DNA of 64,000 bases from an uncultured Porphyromonadaceae bacterium (GTDB lineage Bacteria > Bacteroidota > Bacteroidia > Bacteroidales > Muribaculaceae). Position 1 is the stretch's first letter, and each line of letters starts with the position of its first letter. Positions 55,193 through 63,355 of the stretch are shown piece by piece. The stretch is taken from positions 1-64,000 of the forward strand of contig CAMWNI010000008.1 of NCBI GenBank assembly GCA_947175545.1, written 5' to 3'. A program made the translations under genes and the position numbers. The notes beneath the pieces are model-generated. The model was not told where the DNA came from and did not search any database. It saw nothing but the letters and a program-made list of their open reading frames with translations.

Positions 55193-55609
55193 TTAGAACG
55201 ATGATTGATTAATTGGTATGACTGCTTGTTTTTTCGGCTCGGTAGACCATTGAACCTGCCATGTTGTACTTTCTATTTTATCAATAAGAATAAAATTGAA
55301 CATATTTTGTGTAGAATAGAGTTCAAATCTGCCATTTGTTGAATCTGTCGACAATGCAGTGGCGTTGAGTGGCATTTCAAATCGGGAGTCATCACCTTTG
55401 ACGCTAAATTGTATTTGCCACATTTTGCCATTATGTGTATCCAGTTTGATAAAAGTCCACATATTATTAGTTGGATAAAGTTTGAAAGGGAAGACAATAA
55501 TTTGTTCTTCCTATGGCTGCTTCTTTTCTGTAAGAGTAGCATTAGCACAGTTGGCAAGCCCAATTGAAAGCAGGATTAACAACGTCATTGTCGGGTACTT
55601 CATAATCAT
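55193..55609 (-). pseudogene. small secreted protein gene interrupted by an in-frame TAG
   Basis: Reading minus from the ATG at 55609 (or 55603) gives a signal peptide MKYPTMTLLILLSIGLANC, then TLTEKKQP followed by a TAG stop (codon 31 from 55603). The same frame resumes at once with EEQIIVFPFKLYPTNN and runs on for another 90 residues. The mature part has two similar repeats: FKLYPTNNMWTFIKLD...WQIQFS and FELYSTQNMFNFILID...WQVQWS. The continuous frame and intact signal peptide before the stop imply a recent nonsense mutation, a read-through, or a sequence error. A shorter product from the ATG at 55462 would lack the signal peptide. Confidence 0.7.
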
Positions 55610-55639
55610 AAAACGCTCTCTAAGTTCCATAGGAGTTGT

Positions 55640-55858
55640 TAAAATAACACAAAGCGTGGAACTGTAATGCCACGTCTTAGTGTGAAGGTGGTCGGAATAC
55701 CTTTATAGACAGATGTGGGAATTAACAGCCCCACGCATATGCGTGGAGACCGTTAAGCCAACTCTTGTCTATAGGTGAAATAGTTTCCGACGCTTTTCAC
55801 ACACAAGAAGACATAACGCCTCTTTATTCAAAATTTCGTAATGGGACTACTCCCAATT
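55640..55858 (-). ncRNA. candidate rod-shaped (6S-like) noncoding RNA
   Basis: The region is one long imperfect hairpin with paired blocks in order from the outside: 55680-55686/55796-55802 (7 bp), 55691-55697/55785-55791 (7 bp), 55704-55711/55766-55773 (8 bp), 55722-55726/55752-55756 (5 bp), and an apex that is the perfect 16-base palindrome CCACGCATATGCGTGG (55731-55746). Internal loops of 4 to 11 bases separate them. A promoter lies upstream on the minus strand, a GGGA-GTAG-TCCC hairpin sits near the 5' end, and a CGTGG/CCACG stem (55655-55674) before a T-rich stretch could end it. The overall shape recalls 6S RNA; a MITE or a leader of the broken gene are alternatives. Confidence 0.5.
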
Positions 55859-55863
55859 AACTG

Positions 55864-55895
55864 CAAAGTTACGACTTTTTGCGTTGCAAGTCAAT
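55864..55895 (-). promoter_or_regulatory. promoter of the candidate rod-shaped RNA
   Basis: Minus-strand TAACTTTG (plus 55864-55871) with ATTG (plus 55892-55895, one mismatch to TTTG) at 20-base spacing. Confidence 0.6.
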
Positions 55896-56099
55896 AGGCT
55901 GGGCAAAAATAAGTTTGGTTTGATTGACCACACATAGTTATACTATTGATAATCAACACAAGTATACCCTAAACAAAAATTGGGGTTAGCATTCTCAAAT
56001 ACACTAAAGAAGATTCTCTTAAAATTGAGAGTGATTTGCAGAAGTAAAAGGCCCCTAAATTTTTTAGGGGAGAATAGCGGGATATTCGCGGATTATGCT

Positions 56100-56107
56100 T
56101 AAATTTG
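56100..56107 (+). promoter_or_regulatory. -7 box of the DUF1846 gene
   Basis: TAAATTTG, exact consensus, ends 9 bases before the ATG at 56117. No clear -33 element is seen. Confidence 0.5.
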
Positions 56108-56116
56108 CATCCCGTT

Positions 56117-57577
56117 ATGAAGAACGGATTCAACAACGAAAAGTACCTGCGGATTCAGTCTGAGCATATCCGCGAGCGCATTGCGCAGTTTGGTAATAAA
56201 CTTTATCTGGAACTCGGAGGCAAACTCTTTGATGACTATCACGCCAGTCGTGTCCTGCCCGGTTTCCAACCTGACAGCAAGTTGAGAATGTTTTCTCAGT
56301 TGCGTGATCAAGCGGAGATTGTCATTGTTATCAGTGCGCAGGATATAGAGAAAAACAAAGTGCGTGGCGACCTCGGCATTACATATGATGAAGATGTGTT
56401 GCGCCTGCGTCGGGAGTTTATGAACCGCGGATTTATGGTCGGTTCGGTTGTCGTTACCCACTATAACGGCCAGCAGAGTGCCGACGCTTTCCGTCAGCGC
56501 CTCAAGCGTCAAGGCATCACGACTTACGTCCACTATCTGATTGACGGTTATCCGACCAATGTTGACCTTATTGCATCAGACGAGGGCTTCGGCAAGAATG
56601 ACTATGTCGTTACGTCGCGTCCGCTCGTAATTGTGACGGCTCCCGGTCCGGGCAGCGGCAAAATGGCTGTTTGTCTCAGCCAGCTCTATAATGAGAATAA
56701 GCGTGGAATTGAGGCCGGTTATGCCAAGTTCGAGACTTTCCCCGTCTGGTCTCTGGCGTTGAAGCATCCCGTAAATATTGCCTATGAGGCTGCAACGGCT
56801 GACCTTAACGATATCAACATGATTGATCCATTCCATCTTGAGGCATATGGCAAGACGGCAATCAATTATAACCGCGACATTGAGATTTTTCCCGTTCTCA
56901 ACGCTCTGTTTGAAGGCATCTATGGCGAGAATCCTTATAAATCGCCGACCGATATGGGAGTAAACATGGTCGGATTCTGCATTGAGGATGACGAAGTTTG
57001 CTGCGATGCTTCAAAAATGGAAATTATTCGTCGTTATTATGATGCGCTCAATCGTCTTGCACTCGGCGATGCGGTTGATTCCGAAATCAATAAAATAGCC
57101 TTGTTGTTCAAACAGGCAAAAATCGATACATCCTATCGTCGTCCCGTTGCGGCGGCTAAGCAGCGCGCCGAGCAGAGTGGCAAACCGTCATCGGCAATAG
57201 AGCTTGCCGACGGCACGATCATCACTGCCGAGTCCGGTGATCTTCTCGGACCGAGCGCCGCGCTGATTCTCAACGCAATCAAGCATCTTGCCGGCATTGA
57301 TCATAGCGTCAAACTGATTCCGCAGGAAATGATTGAGCCAATTCAGTTCACCAAGATTAACTATCTGCGAAGCAAGAATCCGCGGCTGCATACCGATGAA
57401 GTTCTCGTTGCTCTGTCAGTCCTGTCAACGCGCAACGAAGAGTGCCGCCGCGCGCTTGAGCAACTTCCTGCGCTTCAGGGTTGTCAGGTCCATTCAACCG
57501 TCATGCTTGGCGAGGTCGACCGTAAAATCTTCAAAAAGCTCGGAGTTGGTCTCACTTGCGATCCAGTCCGCAAATAA
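56117..57577 (+). CDS. DUF1846-family protein
   Basis: A 486-residue cytoplasmic protein matching DUF1846 along its length (FNNEKYLRIQSEHIRERI at the start, KVRGDLGITYDEDVLRL near residue 75, and a P-loop-like VTAPGPGSGKMAVCLSQLY near 175). No enzymatic function is firmly established for the family; a nucleotide-binding role is suggested by the glycine-rich loop. An alternative start 12 bases upstream is not an ATG. It converges on the GNAT gene through a shared hairpin. Confidence 0.9.
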   Translation: MKNGFNNEKYLRIQSEHIRERIAQFGNKLYLELGGKLFDDYHASRVLPGFQPDSKLRMFSQLRDQAEIVIVISAQDIEKNKVRGDLGITYDEDVLRLRREFMNRGFMVGSVVVTHYNGQQSADAFRQRLKRQGITTYVHYLIDGYPTNVDLIASDEGFGKNDYVVTSRPLVIVTAPGPGSGKMAVCLSQLYNENKRGIEAGYAKFETFPVWSLALKHPVNIAYEAATADLNDINMIDPFHLEAYGKTAINYNRDIEIFPVLNALFEGIYGENPYKSPTDMGVNMVGFCIEDDEVCCDASKMEIIRRYYDALNRLALGDAVDSEINKIALLFKQAKIDTSYRRPVAAAKQRAEQSGKPSSAIELADGTIITAESGDLLGPSAALILNAIKHLAGIDHSVKLIPQEMIEPIQFTKINYLRSKNPRLHTDEVLVALSVLSTRNEECRRALEQLPALQGCQVHSTVMLGEVDRKIFKKLGVGLTCDPVRK

Positions 57578-57598
57578 AAATAAATTCGTTAATAATTT

Positions 57599-57632
57599 GA
57601 GTAAAGGACTCTGAATTCAGGGTCCTTTACTC
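57599..57632 (+). terminator. convergent hairpin terminator between DUF1846 and GNAT genes
   Basis: A perfect 11-bp stem (57599-57609 with 57622-57632); the loop contains the palindrome CTGAATTCAG. It overlaps the last codons of the minus-strand GNAT gene. The T-run is short on both strands. Confidence 0.7.
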
Positions 57633-58217
57633 GTGTTTGAGGCGTAGGTTTGACATTTCTTCACCGGCGAAGGGTCGGCGGCCTACAAATCGGAAGCCCA
57701 TCGATTCGTAGAGGGAGCGGGCCTGCGGGTTGTTGTCAGAGACGAGCAGGCCGAGAGGAAGTCCTGCGCGAGATGCTTTCAAGGTAGCGTCTTCTATGAG
57801 TGCTTTGCCGATTCCGCGATGGCGATAGGCTGGGAGAGTGGCCAGAGTGTCAAGATAAAACTCTTCGCCACAGGTCTCGCCGGGCATACTGTCCATCTCT
57901 TCGGTTGTCATGTTCCAGCCGAACTCTTTGCAGGCTTCAGCAAAAAAACTCTTTCGCAGTTCAAGCAGTCGGTTTCCGTCATAGCTTATGCAGACACCCG
58001 CTTTGGTGCCGTCAGGCGTGACGGCAATTCGCGTGTTCAGGTATGAGTATTGTGAATTGTCAAGGCGAGCCAGTCTCTCAAAAACATCATGTACCACGGT
58101 TCGCGATCTTTCGCCGGCGAGAGACTCTACTATTTCTTCGCCGACAGCGTCCATTATTGCATCAGCAATCATCGGTGCATCGTCCTGTACGGCATTAATG
58201 ATTCTAATCTGTTCCAT
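57627..58217 (-). CDS. GNAT-family N-acetyltransferase
   Basis: A 196-residue acetyltransferase. The acetyl-CoA loop motif PAYRHRGIGKALIEDA (Arg/Gln-x-x-Gly-x-Gly/Ala type) is near residue 132, and the C-terminal NPQARSLYESMGFRFVG motif typical of GNAT enzymes follows. The acceptor could be an amino group of a small molecule, peptide or protein; this cannot be read. It lies 24 bases downstream of parC on the same strand, so it may be co-transcribed. Confidence 0.87.
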   Translation of the reverse strand: MEQIRIINAVQDDAPMIADAIMDAVGEEIVESLAGERSRTVVHDVFERLARLDNSQYSYLNTRIAVTPDGTKAGVCISYDGNRLLELRKSFFAEACKEFGWNMTTEEMDSMPGETCGEEFYLDTLATLPAYRHRGIGKALIEDATLKASRAGLPLGLLVSDNNPQARSLYESMGFRFVGRRPFAGEEMSNLRLKHE

Positions 58218-58241
58218 AAAACTAAGATATGATTGCGGTTT

Positions 58242-60872
58242 TCAATCAAAAAGGCGTTCCTGACCAAGCAGAGAGTCACGCACCTCATCATCGCTGAGTT
58301 CCGGTTCGATTTCAGCCTCCGTATCGGCTGTTTCATCGTCGGAGGATTGGACAGTCGCGTTCTCCTGCAATTCAACCTTAGCCGGCTCAAGTTCAGTAAT
58401 GGAAGCCACGGAGAACGTCGTCAGGCGTTTACCCTTGGCTTTGAACGATTTGACTGCAACAAACTCAAGCGAGAGAATTTCAAGCGGTTCGCGGACAATA
58501 TCAACACCTTCAACTGCTTCAAAATCAACTCGGAAACGCGCTCCGGGTTCATCACTCAGAGCAATCAGCTCGGACTGAGTGTTTTCGCCAAGGAAGCGCT
58601 GACGCCTTGCTGACGCTTCAAACGTGAATCGCTTCAGATAAGGATAACCCTGGTCGGCGTCGTTAAGAATTGCTGTCCATACCTTATTAGGCTGAAACAT
58701 TTCAATGCGCAAAATATTATCCTCATAATGGTTCGTAGAGTCGAAATTCGAAGTGTAATATTCGCCGTTTTTCAGAATGACAAGGACCAAATCCTGGCCG
58801 TGAAATTCGCCGAGATACTCTCCGCGACCGTCATAATTGAGGCGCAGAACGTCGCGGTCAAACCAAACCTGGCGTCCGCCAAGGGTTGAAACTCCGCGTT
58901 CGCGCAGGGAGAATCGGTGGACTTCGTTTTTCGTAACGATATTTCCGCGGCTTTGCTTGCCCTTGACGGCCATGTCAGCAAAGTCGACGTCGAACTGCAG
59001 TTTGTTCAGGCGCGCCTTTGGTTTCAGTGTGACGCGCACAACCTCGGCCTCGCCGTTGGAGTTGGCGGTGAAGTAACAGATTTTGCTGCCTGACTTGCCT
59101 TGTGTCAGATCGTATTCTTTGTCGCGTGTGACCCCCGTGACAGGGAAACGCTTCATGAAGTAAGTGCCGTCCTTGCCGTCACGATAGATCACATTATATA
59201 TGGTACGCTCGTCCTTTGGTTTATAAATTGCTATATGCTCGATGTTTTTGCCGACAAAGAGCTTTTCTTGCACCTTTGAAACCTTATATTTTCCGTCTTT
59301 GTAGAATATGATAACATCATCTATGTCGGAACAGGGGCATATGTACTCATCCTTGGTCAGCGAGGTGCCGATGAAGCCTTCAGTGCGGTTAATGTAGAGT
59401 TTCTTGTTAGCTTCGGCAACAGACGCCGCCTTAATCGTGTCAAATCCGCGTACAACGGTTTTGCGTTCGTATGGAGCGCCATATTTTTCTTTCAATTCCT
59501 CATACCATCGGATTGTATATCCGGTCAGGTCAGAGAGGTCACGGTCGATTTCCGCAATCTTTTCATTGTATTGGGCAATCAGTTCTTCCGCTTTGTTGGA
59601 GTTGAAGCGCAGAATACGCCCCATTTTAATCTCATAGAGCCGCTGGATATCCTCGTCGGTGATTTCGCGAATCAGTTTCGGTTGCCACGGGAGCAGTCGC
59701 AGATGAATGTGGCGGGTGGCTTCCTCAAACGATTTACTCTGTTCATACTCCTTGTCCTTATATATTCTCTCCTCTATGAAAATTCGTTCGAGCGAAGCGA
59801 AGTGGAGCAGTTCGTTGATTTCTCCTCGGCGGATTTCGAGTTCGCGGCGGAGCATTTCCCGGGTAGAGTCAACGTTGTGACGCAGAACGTCGCTGACGCC
59901 GATGAACTTCGGCTTCCGGTCCTCGATTACGCAACAGTTCGGATAAATCGAAATCTCGCAGTCAGTAAACGCATACAAGCCGTCAATCGCTTTGTCGGAC
60001 GAGGTTCCGGGTTGGAGATAGACCGTTACGCGTGCCGTGCCGGAGGTATGGTCATCGACCTTGCGCACCTTAATTTTGCCTTTTTCCATCGCCTTGAGAA
60101 TCGAATCGGTGATGGTACGCGTAGTAGTTCCGAAGGGAATTTCGGTGATGGCAAGAGTCTTGTTGTCGACTTTCTCAATCTTGGCTCGTACTTTGACCGC
60201 ACCTCCGCGTGCGCCGTCATTGTAGCGGCTGACGTCAATGAAGCCGCCGGTCGGGAAATCCGGATAGAGTGTGAACTCCTCGCCGCGCAGATATGCGATG
60301 CAGGCGTCGAGCAGTTCGTTGAAATTGTGGGGAAGAATTTTCGATGAAAGGCCGACGGCAATGCCTTCAACGCCCTGGGCCAGCAGCAGTGGGAATTTGA
60401 CTGGCAGATTAACCGGTTCCTGCTTGCGGCCGTCGTAGCTCGGAGTCCATTCCGTAATCTTTGGGCTGTACAGCACGTGGAGGGCGAAGGGGCTTAGTCG
60501 GGCCTCGATATAACGGCCTGCCGCAGCTGAGTCGCCGGTCAGTATATTGCCCCAGTTTCCCTGCGTTTCAATCAGCAGTTCCTTTTGGCCGAGCTGGACA
60601 AGGGCGTCTTTAATAGACGCGTCACCATGTGGGTGATATTGCATGGTGTTGCCAACGATGTTCGCAACCTTGTTGAATCGGCCGTCATCAAGGGTCTTCA
60701 TTGAATGGAGAATTCGGCGCTGTACGGGTTTAAGTCCGTCCTCAATAGAGGGGACCGCACGCTCCAGAATCACATAACTGGCATAATCGAGATACCAGCT
60801 GCGGTACATTGACCGAAGCTGATAGCGCACTGTGTCATCGCTGTGTTGCTGCTGATTGATTTCTTCGCTCAT
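58242..60872 (-). CDS. parC: DNA topoisomerase IV subunit A
   Basis: An 876-residue type II topoisomerase A subunit. The catalytic Tyr121 is in AAAGRYIEARLS, preceded by the QYHPHGDASIKDALVQLGQ and GNWGNI quinolone-pocket region. The long C-terminal part (from about 480) is the beta-pinwheel domain and ends in an acidic tail (DETADTEAEIEPELSDDE). It decatenates chromosomes together with ParE, which is not in this window. GyrA is the alternative, but the ParC-like N-terminus (MYRSWYLDYASYVILERA) fits better. A -7 box lies 7 bases before the start codon. Confidence 0.85.
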   Translation of the reverse strand: MSEEINQQQHSDDTVRYQLRSMYRSWYLDYASYVILERAVPSIEDGLKPVQRRILHSMKTLDDGRFNKVANIVGNTMQYHPHGDASIKDALVQLGQKELLIETQGNWGNILTGDSAAAGRYIEARLSPFALHVLYSPKITEWTPSYDGRKQEPVNLPVKFPLLLAQGVEGIAVGLSSKILPHNFNELLDACIAYLRGEEFTLYPDFPTGGFIDVSRYNDGARGGAVKVRAKIEKVDNKTLAITEIPFGTTTRTITDSILKAMEKGKIKVRKVDDHTSGTARVTVYLQPGTSSDKAIDGLYAFTDCEISIYPNCCVIEDRKPKFIGVSDVLRHNVDSTREMLRRELEIRRGEINELLHFASLERIFIEERIYKDKEYEQSKSFEEATRHIHLRLLPWQPKLIREITDEDIQRLYEIKMGRILRFNSNKAEELIAQYNEKIAEIDRDLSDLTGYTIRWYEELKEKYGAPYERKTVVRGFDTIKAASVAEANKKLYINRTEGFIGTSLTKDEYICPCSDIDDVIIFYKDGKYKVSKVQEKLFVGKNIEHIAIYKPKDERTIYNVIYRDGKDGTYFMKRFPVTGVTRDKEYDLTQGKSGSKICYFTANSNGEAEVVRVTLKPKARLNKLQFDVDFADMAVKGKQSRGNIVTKNEVHRFSLRERGVSTLGGRQVWFDRDVLRLNYDGRGEYLGEFHGQDLVLVILKNGEYYTSNFDSTNHYEDNILRIEMFQPNKVWTAILNDADQGYPYLKRFTFEASARRQRFLGENTQSELIALSDEPGARFRVDFEAVEGVDIVREPLEILSLEFVAVKSFKAKGKRLTTFSVASITELEPAKVELQENATVQSSDDETADTEAEIEPELSDDEVRDSLLGQERLFD

Positions 60873-60879
60873 ACTTGCG

Positions 60880-60887
60880 CAAATTTA
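60880..60887 (-). promoter_or_regulatory. -7 box of parC
   Basis: Minus-strand TAAATTTG, exact consensus, 7 bases from the ATG at 60872 and just downstream of the terminator of the preceding gene. No clear -33 element is seen. Confidence 0.5.
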
Positions 60888-60900
60888 GCAAAAAAAAATC

Positions 60901-60928
60901 AAAAAACCACGCTACTGCGTGGTTTTTT
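60901..60928 (-). terminator. strong bidirectional-type terminator between alkaline phosphatase gene and parC
   Basis: A perfect 12-bp stem (60901-60912 with 60917-60928), 4-base loop, with A and T runs forming the outer ends; it lies just after the phosphatase stop on the minus strand. Confidence 0.92.
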
Positions 60929-60933
60929 GTAAT

Positions 60934-62322
60934 TTATCGTTTTGCTGCTTCCATAATCCGGAGTGGAATTTCCGTATTGTCGAGCGGAGAGCCAAACAAA
61001 TCGCTTCCGGGTCCGATGGCGCAGACTCCTACGGGGTTGCCGGAATGTTTTGTAGTCGTGAATCCGAAACCGGCAATTTCATTCATTATTGTGAAAACTT
61101 CCTCAACAAATTCCGGAAATTTGTGGTAGAGGGCATCGTTGAAATAGTCGTTGCGGCTGATGAATGTACGCTCGAAAGTTTCGTCGAGGCGTTTCTGGCA
61201 CGCTTCATTAATAGGCACGATTGTGTAGAACCCGAGCTTGTCGGTCAGAATCTGCTTCATCTCCTCCTTGCTGACCGGATTTGGTCGTTTCAGAAGTTCA
61301 CTGACGAGATCATTGAAATTTGCTTTCGAAATTGTTTGACCTTCAAGGCGTTTAGGAAAGCAATTGTAGCCGACAGATTTCTGTCCGACGGTCATTCCTC
61401 CGGTTTCATGGTCAGCGGTGACAACAATCAGAGTCTCCTCCGGATGGGCAAGGTAAAAATCATAGGCAAGCTGCATTGTTTCTTCAAAGTCAAGGACTTC
61501 GCGGATAATCGTTGCCGCATCGTCGTCGTGAGCTGCCCAGTCGATGTTTCCACCTTCAATCATAAGGAAGAAGCGTTCGGGCGTATGCTTTGTCATGTGG
61601 TTGAGCGCTGTGGCAGTGTAATCGCGCAGCAGGTTCCACTCCGCAGGTTTGTCAATCGCATAGCCTGAATTATTATTCAGTGTGTCAACGTCATTTATGA
61701 GAAGTACGCGAGGCGAGGTTGCCTCGTTGTAATTTTTTACACCGCGGACTATGTCCCATCCGTTTTCGGCAAATTTCTCGTAAATGCCGGAGTATTTTCC
61801 ATTGCGCTTGATGCCGCGAATGCGGGAGCCGGCAAGGAAATCAATCTTCGATTCCGCCGCCTGAGTGTCAATTTCATATGCCATGTCGCGAGAGGGGACA
61901 TGAGCGTAAAATGCAGCGGGGGTAGCGTCATCAGCCGCCACATTAGTGACCAGACCGATGCCATAGCCCATCTCCTTCAAGTCATCAGCAATGTTACGGA
62001 CGGCAACGGAGTCCGGACCCATTCCAAGCATATTGTTTCGCGTTTTATGACCTGAGGAGAGCGCCGTTCCTGCCGCGGCCGAGTCCGTAACGGGAGAGTT
62101 GTAAGAGTAAGTCGTAGACATAGAACACTGCGGGAACCTTTCCCAGAGCAGCGGATTTGAGCGGCCGGCGGCAAGACGCAGGTATGTGTCCGTACCCATC
62201 ACAGAGCCGGGACCCATGCCGTCGCCGATAAAATAAAAAATATATTTCGGTGCGTTGTCAGTCGCAAAAAGTGTGACCGACGATGTCAGTAATGCAGAGA
62301 GTAGAATTGATTTAAGGTTCAT
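60934..62322 (-). CDS. alkaline phosphatase
   Basis: A 462-residue secreted phosphatase with a signal peptide (cleavage near LFATDN). Metal and nucleophile motifs are FIGDGMGPGSVMG near residue 31 and PVTDSAAAGTALSSGHKT with the nucleophile Ser81. Further zinc ligands are in IEGGNIDWAAHDDD and TADHETGGM. Length fits the PhoA-type family. It releases phosphate from phosphomonoesters in the periplasm. It lies 19 bases downstream of the thioredoxin-fold lipoprotein gene. Confidence 0.93.
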   Translation of the reverse strand: MNLKSILLSALLTSSVTLFATDNAPKYIFYFIGDGMGPGSVMGTDTYLRLAAGRSNPLLWERFPQCSMSTTYSYNSPVTDSAAAGTALSSGHKTRNNMLGMGPDSVAVRNIADDLKEMGYGIGLVTNVAADDATPAAFYAHVPSRDMAYEIDTQAAESKIDFLAGSRIRGIKRNGKYSGIYEKFAENGWDIVRGVKNYNEATSPRVLLINDVDTLNNNSGYAIDKPAEWNLLRDYTATALNHMTKHTPERFFLMIEGGNIDWAAHDDDAATIIREVLDFEETMQLAYDFYLAHPEETLIVVTADHETGGMTVGQKSVGYNCFPKRLEGQTISKANFNDLVSELLKRPNPVSKEEMKQILTDKLGFYTIVPINEACQKRLDETFERTFISRNDYFNDALYHKFPEFVEEVFTIMNEIAGFGFTTTKHSGNPVGVCAIGPGSDLFGSPLDNTEIPLRIMEAAKR

Positions 62323-62341
62323 TACTTATTAATTGTTGGCG

Positions 62342-63355
62342 TTAAAGATACTTTTTTACGGTTTCTTTGATTTCCGAAGAATCTTCGATGCGTGCAACGA
62401 TTTCACCGTCCTTGATGAGGAAGAAAGTCGGCAGATTACTGATTGCATATTGTCCGAGGTGGCTACGTGAGGCGCTTTCGCTCTGGAAAACGTTGACCCA
62501 GGGAAGTTCGGCCGATGCGGCCGCCCACTGGTGTTGGTTCTCACCAAAGCCAACCTCATAGATGCCTATCTGAGGATAGGACGTGAATGCCTCGCCGATG
62601 TTCAGATTAACGCCCGGAGCGCTCTCTGATTCGAGGTTTACGAAGGCGAGAAGGGTTAGCGGGTGACTTTCAACCGTTGCTGACAGGCTCGTCTTTTCGC
62701 CCTTGCGGTTAAGCAGTTCAATGTCGAAATAGCCAAGTTCAGGCGCTTCAATGACAATTGTTTCGCCGGACGTTGAGGGCTGAGGCTGCTGTTTTTGAAG
62801 CATACTCAGCAGTAGCGCAGTTCGCGGGTCGTCGGGTCTGGTTACCGAATAAGCGTTAGCGACGGCGCGGAGCAACGTGCGGTTTTTACCCTGAAGTCGC
62901 AAGGTTGCGTAATAGGCTGCGATTGAATTGAAATCGTCCTGCAGGGCAAGGAGCAGACGGCGTTGGGTGGTGCTGTCGGCTGGAGCATCCAGAATAGCTG
63001 ATATGTCCGAAAACAGAGCTGCCTCGTGCGATCCCGCAATTACATAATTGCCCTCCTGTGACATGGAAAGACTCAGCGCCTCCGTTGAATCGGCCGGCAC
63101 ATATACGTATTTTCCATCAATATTCAGACGGTACATTTCGCCGTTGGCGCGTTCACGGGTAATGACAAATTCGCCTGATTTGTTGACCTTCACGGAGTCA
63201 GCGGTATACCAGCCTCCGGCAGGCGAAGGTAATTCCAATGTTACGGTCTTGACATCTGCCGGAAGTTCGCCACTAAGCGTCCAGCTCTCTTGTTGGCGAG
63301 AGCAGGACGAAAGCAGCAAAATAGCGGTTGGAATAAGTAGTTTCTTATTCATCAT
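62342..63355 (-). CDS. thioredoxin-fold lipoprotein (TlpA/DUF4369-like) lacking CXXC
   Basis: A 337-residue lipoprotein (LLSSC, Cys18). The N-terminal 110 residues form a DUF4369-like beta domain ([18 protein letters not shown]). The C-terminal 130 residues have the thioredoxin-like fold with the cis-Pro motif [18 protein letters not shown] near 306. Where TlpA-type proteins have a Cys-x-x-Cys after the first strand, this one reads [13 protein letters not shown] (238-250) with no cysteine, so it cannot act as a thiol oxidoreductase. A chaperone-like or structural role is possible. The start overlaps the end of the ABC-F gene by 4 bases. Confidence 0.82.
   Translation of the reverse strand: MMNKKLLIPTAILLLSSCSRQQESWTLSGELPADVKTVTLELPSPAGGWYTADSVKVNKSGEFVITRERANGEMYRLNIDGKYVYVPADSTEALSLSMSQEGNYVIAGSHEAALFSDISAILDAPADSTTQRRLLLALQDDFNSIAAYYATLRLQGKNRTLLRAVANAYSVTRPDDPRTALLLSMLQKQQPQPSTSGETIVIEAPELGYFDIELLNRKGEKTSLSATVESHPLTLLAFVNLESESAPGVNLNIGEAFTSYPQIGIYEVGFGENQHQWAAASAELPWVNVFQSESASRSHLGQYAISNLPTFFLIKDGEIVARIEDSSEIKETVKKYL

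Larger units (their letters stand above)
55610..56116. other. 507-bp intergenic region with a long imperfect palindrome
   Basis: No protein gene is convincing. On the minus strand it holds a promoter (55864-55895) and the candidate rod-shaped RNA (55640-55858). On the plus strand it holds the promoter of the DUF1846 gene. An 8-bp inverted repeat with a 3-base loop (56052-56070) may end transcription. Confidence 0.6.

Noticed and set aside
55677..55802. Possible CRISPR repeat or CRISPR leader in the palindromic region
   Set aside because: The sequence is one nested inverted repeat, not direct repeats with spacers, and no cas genes are present.
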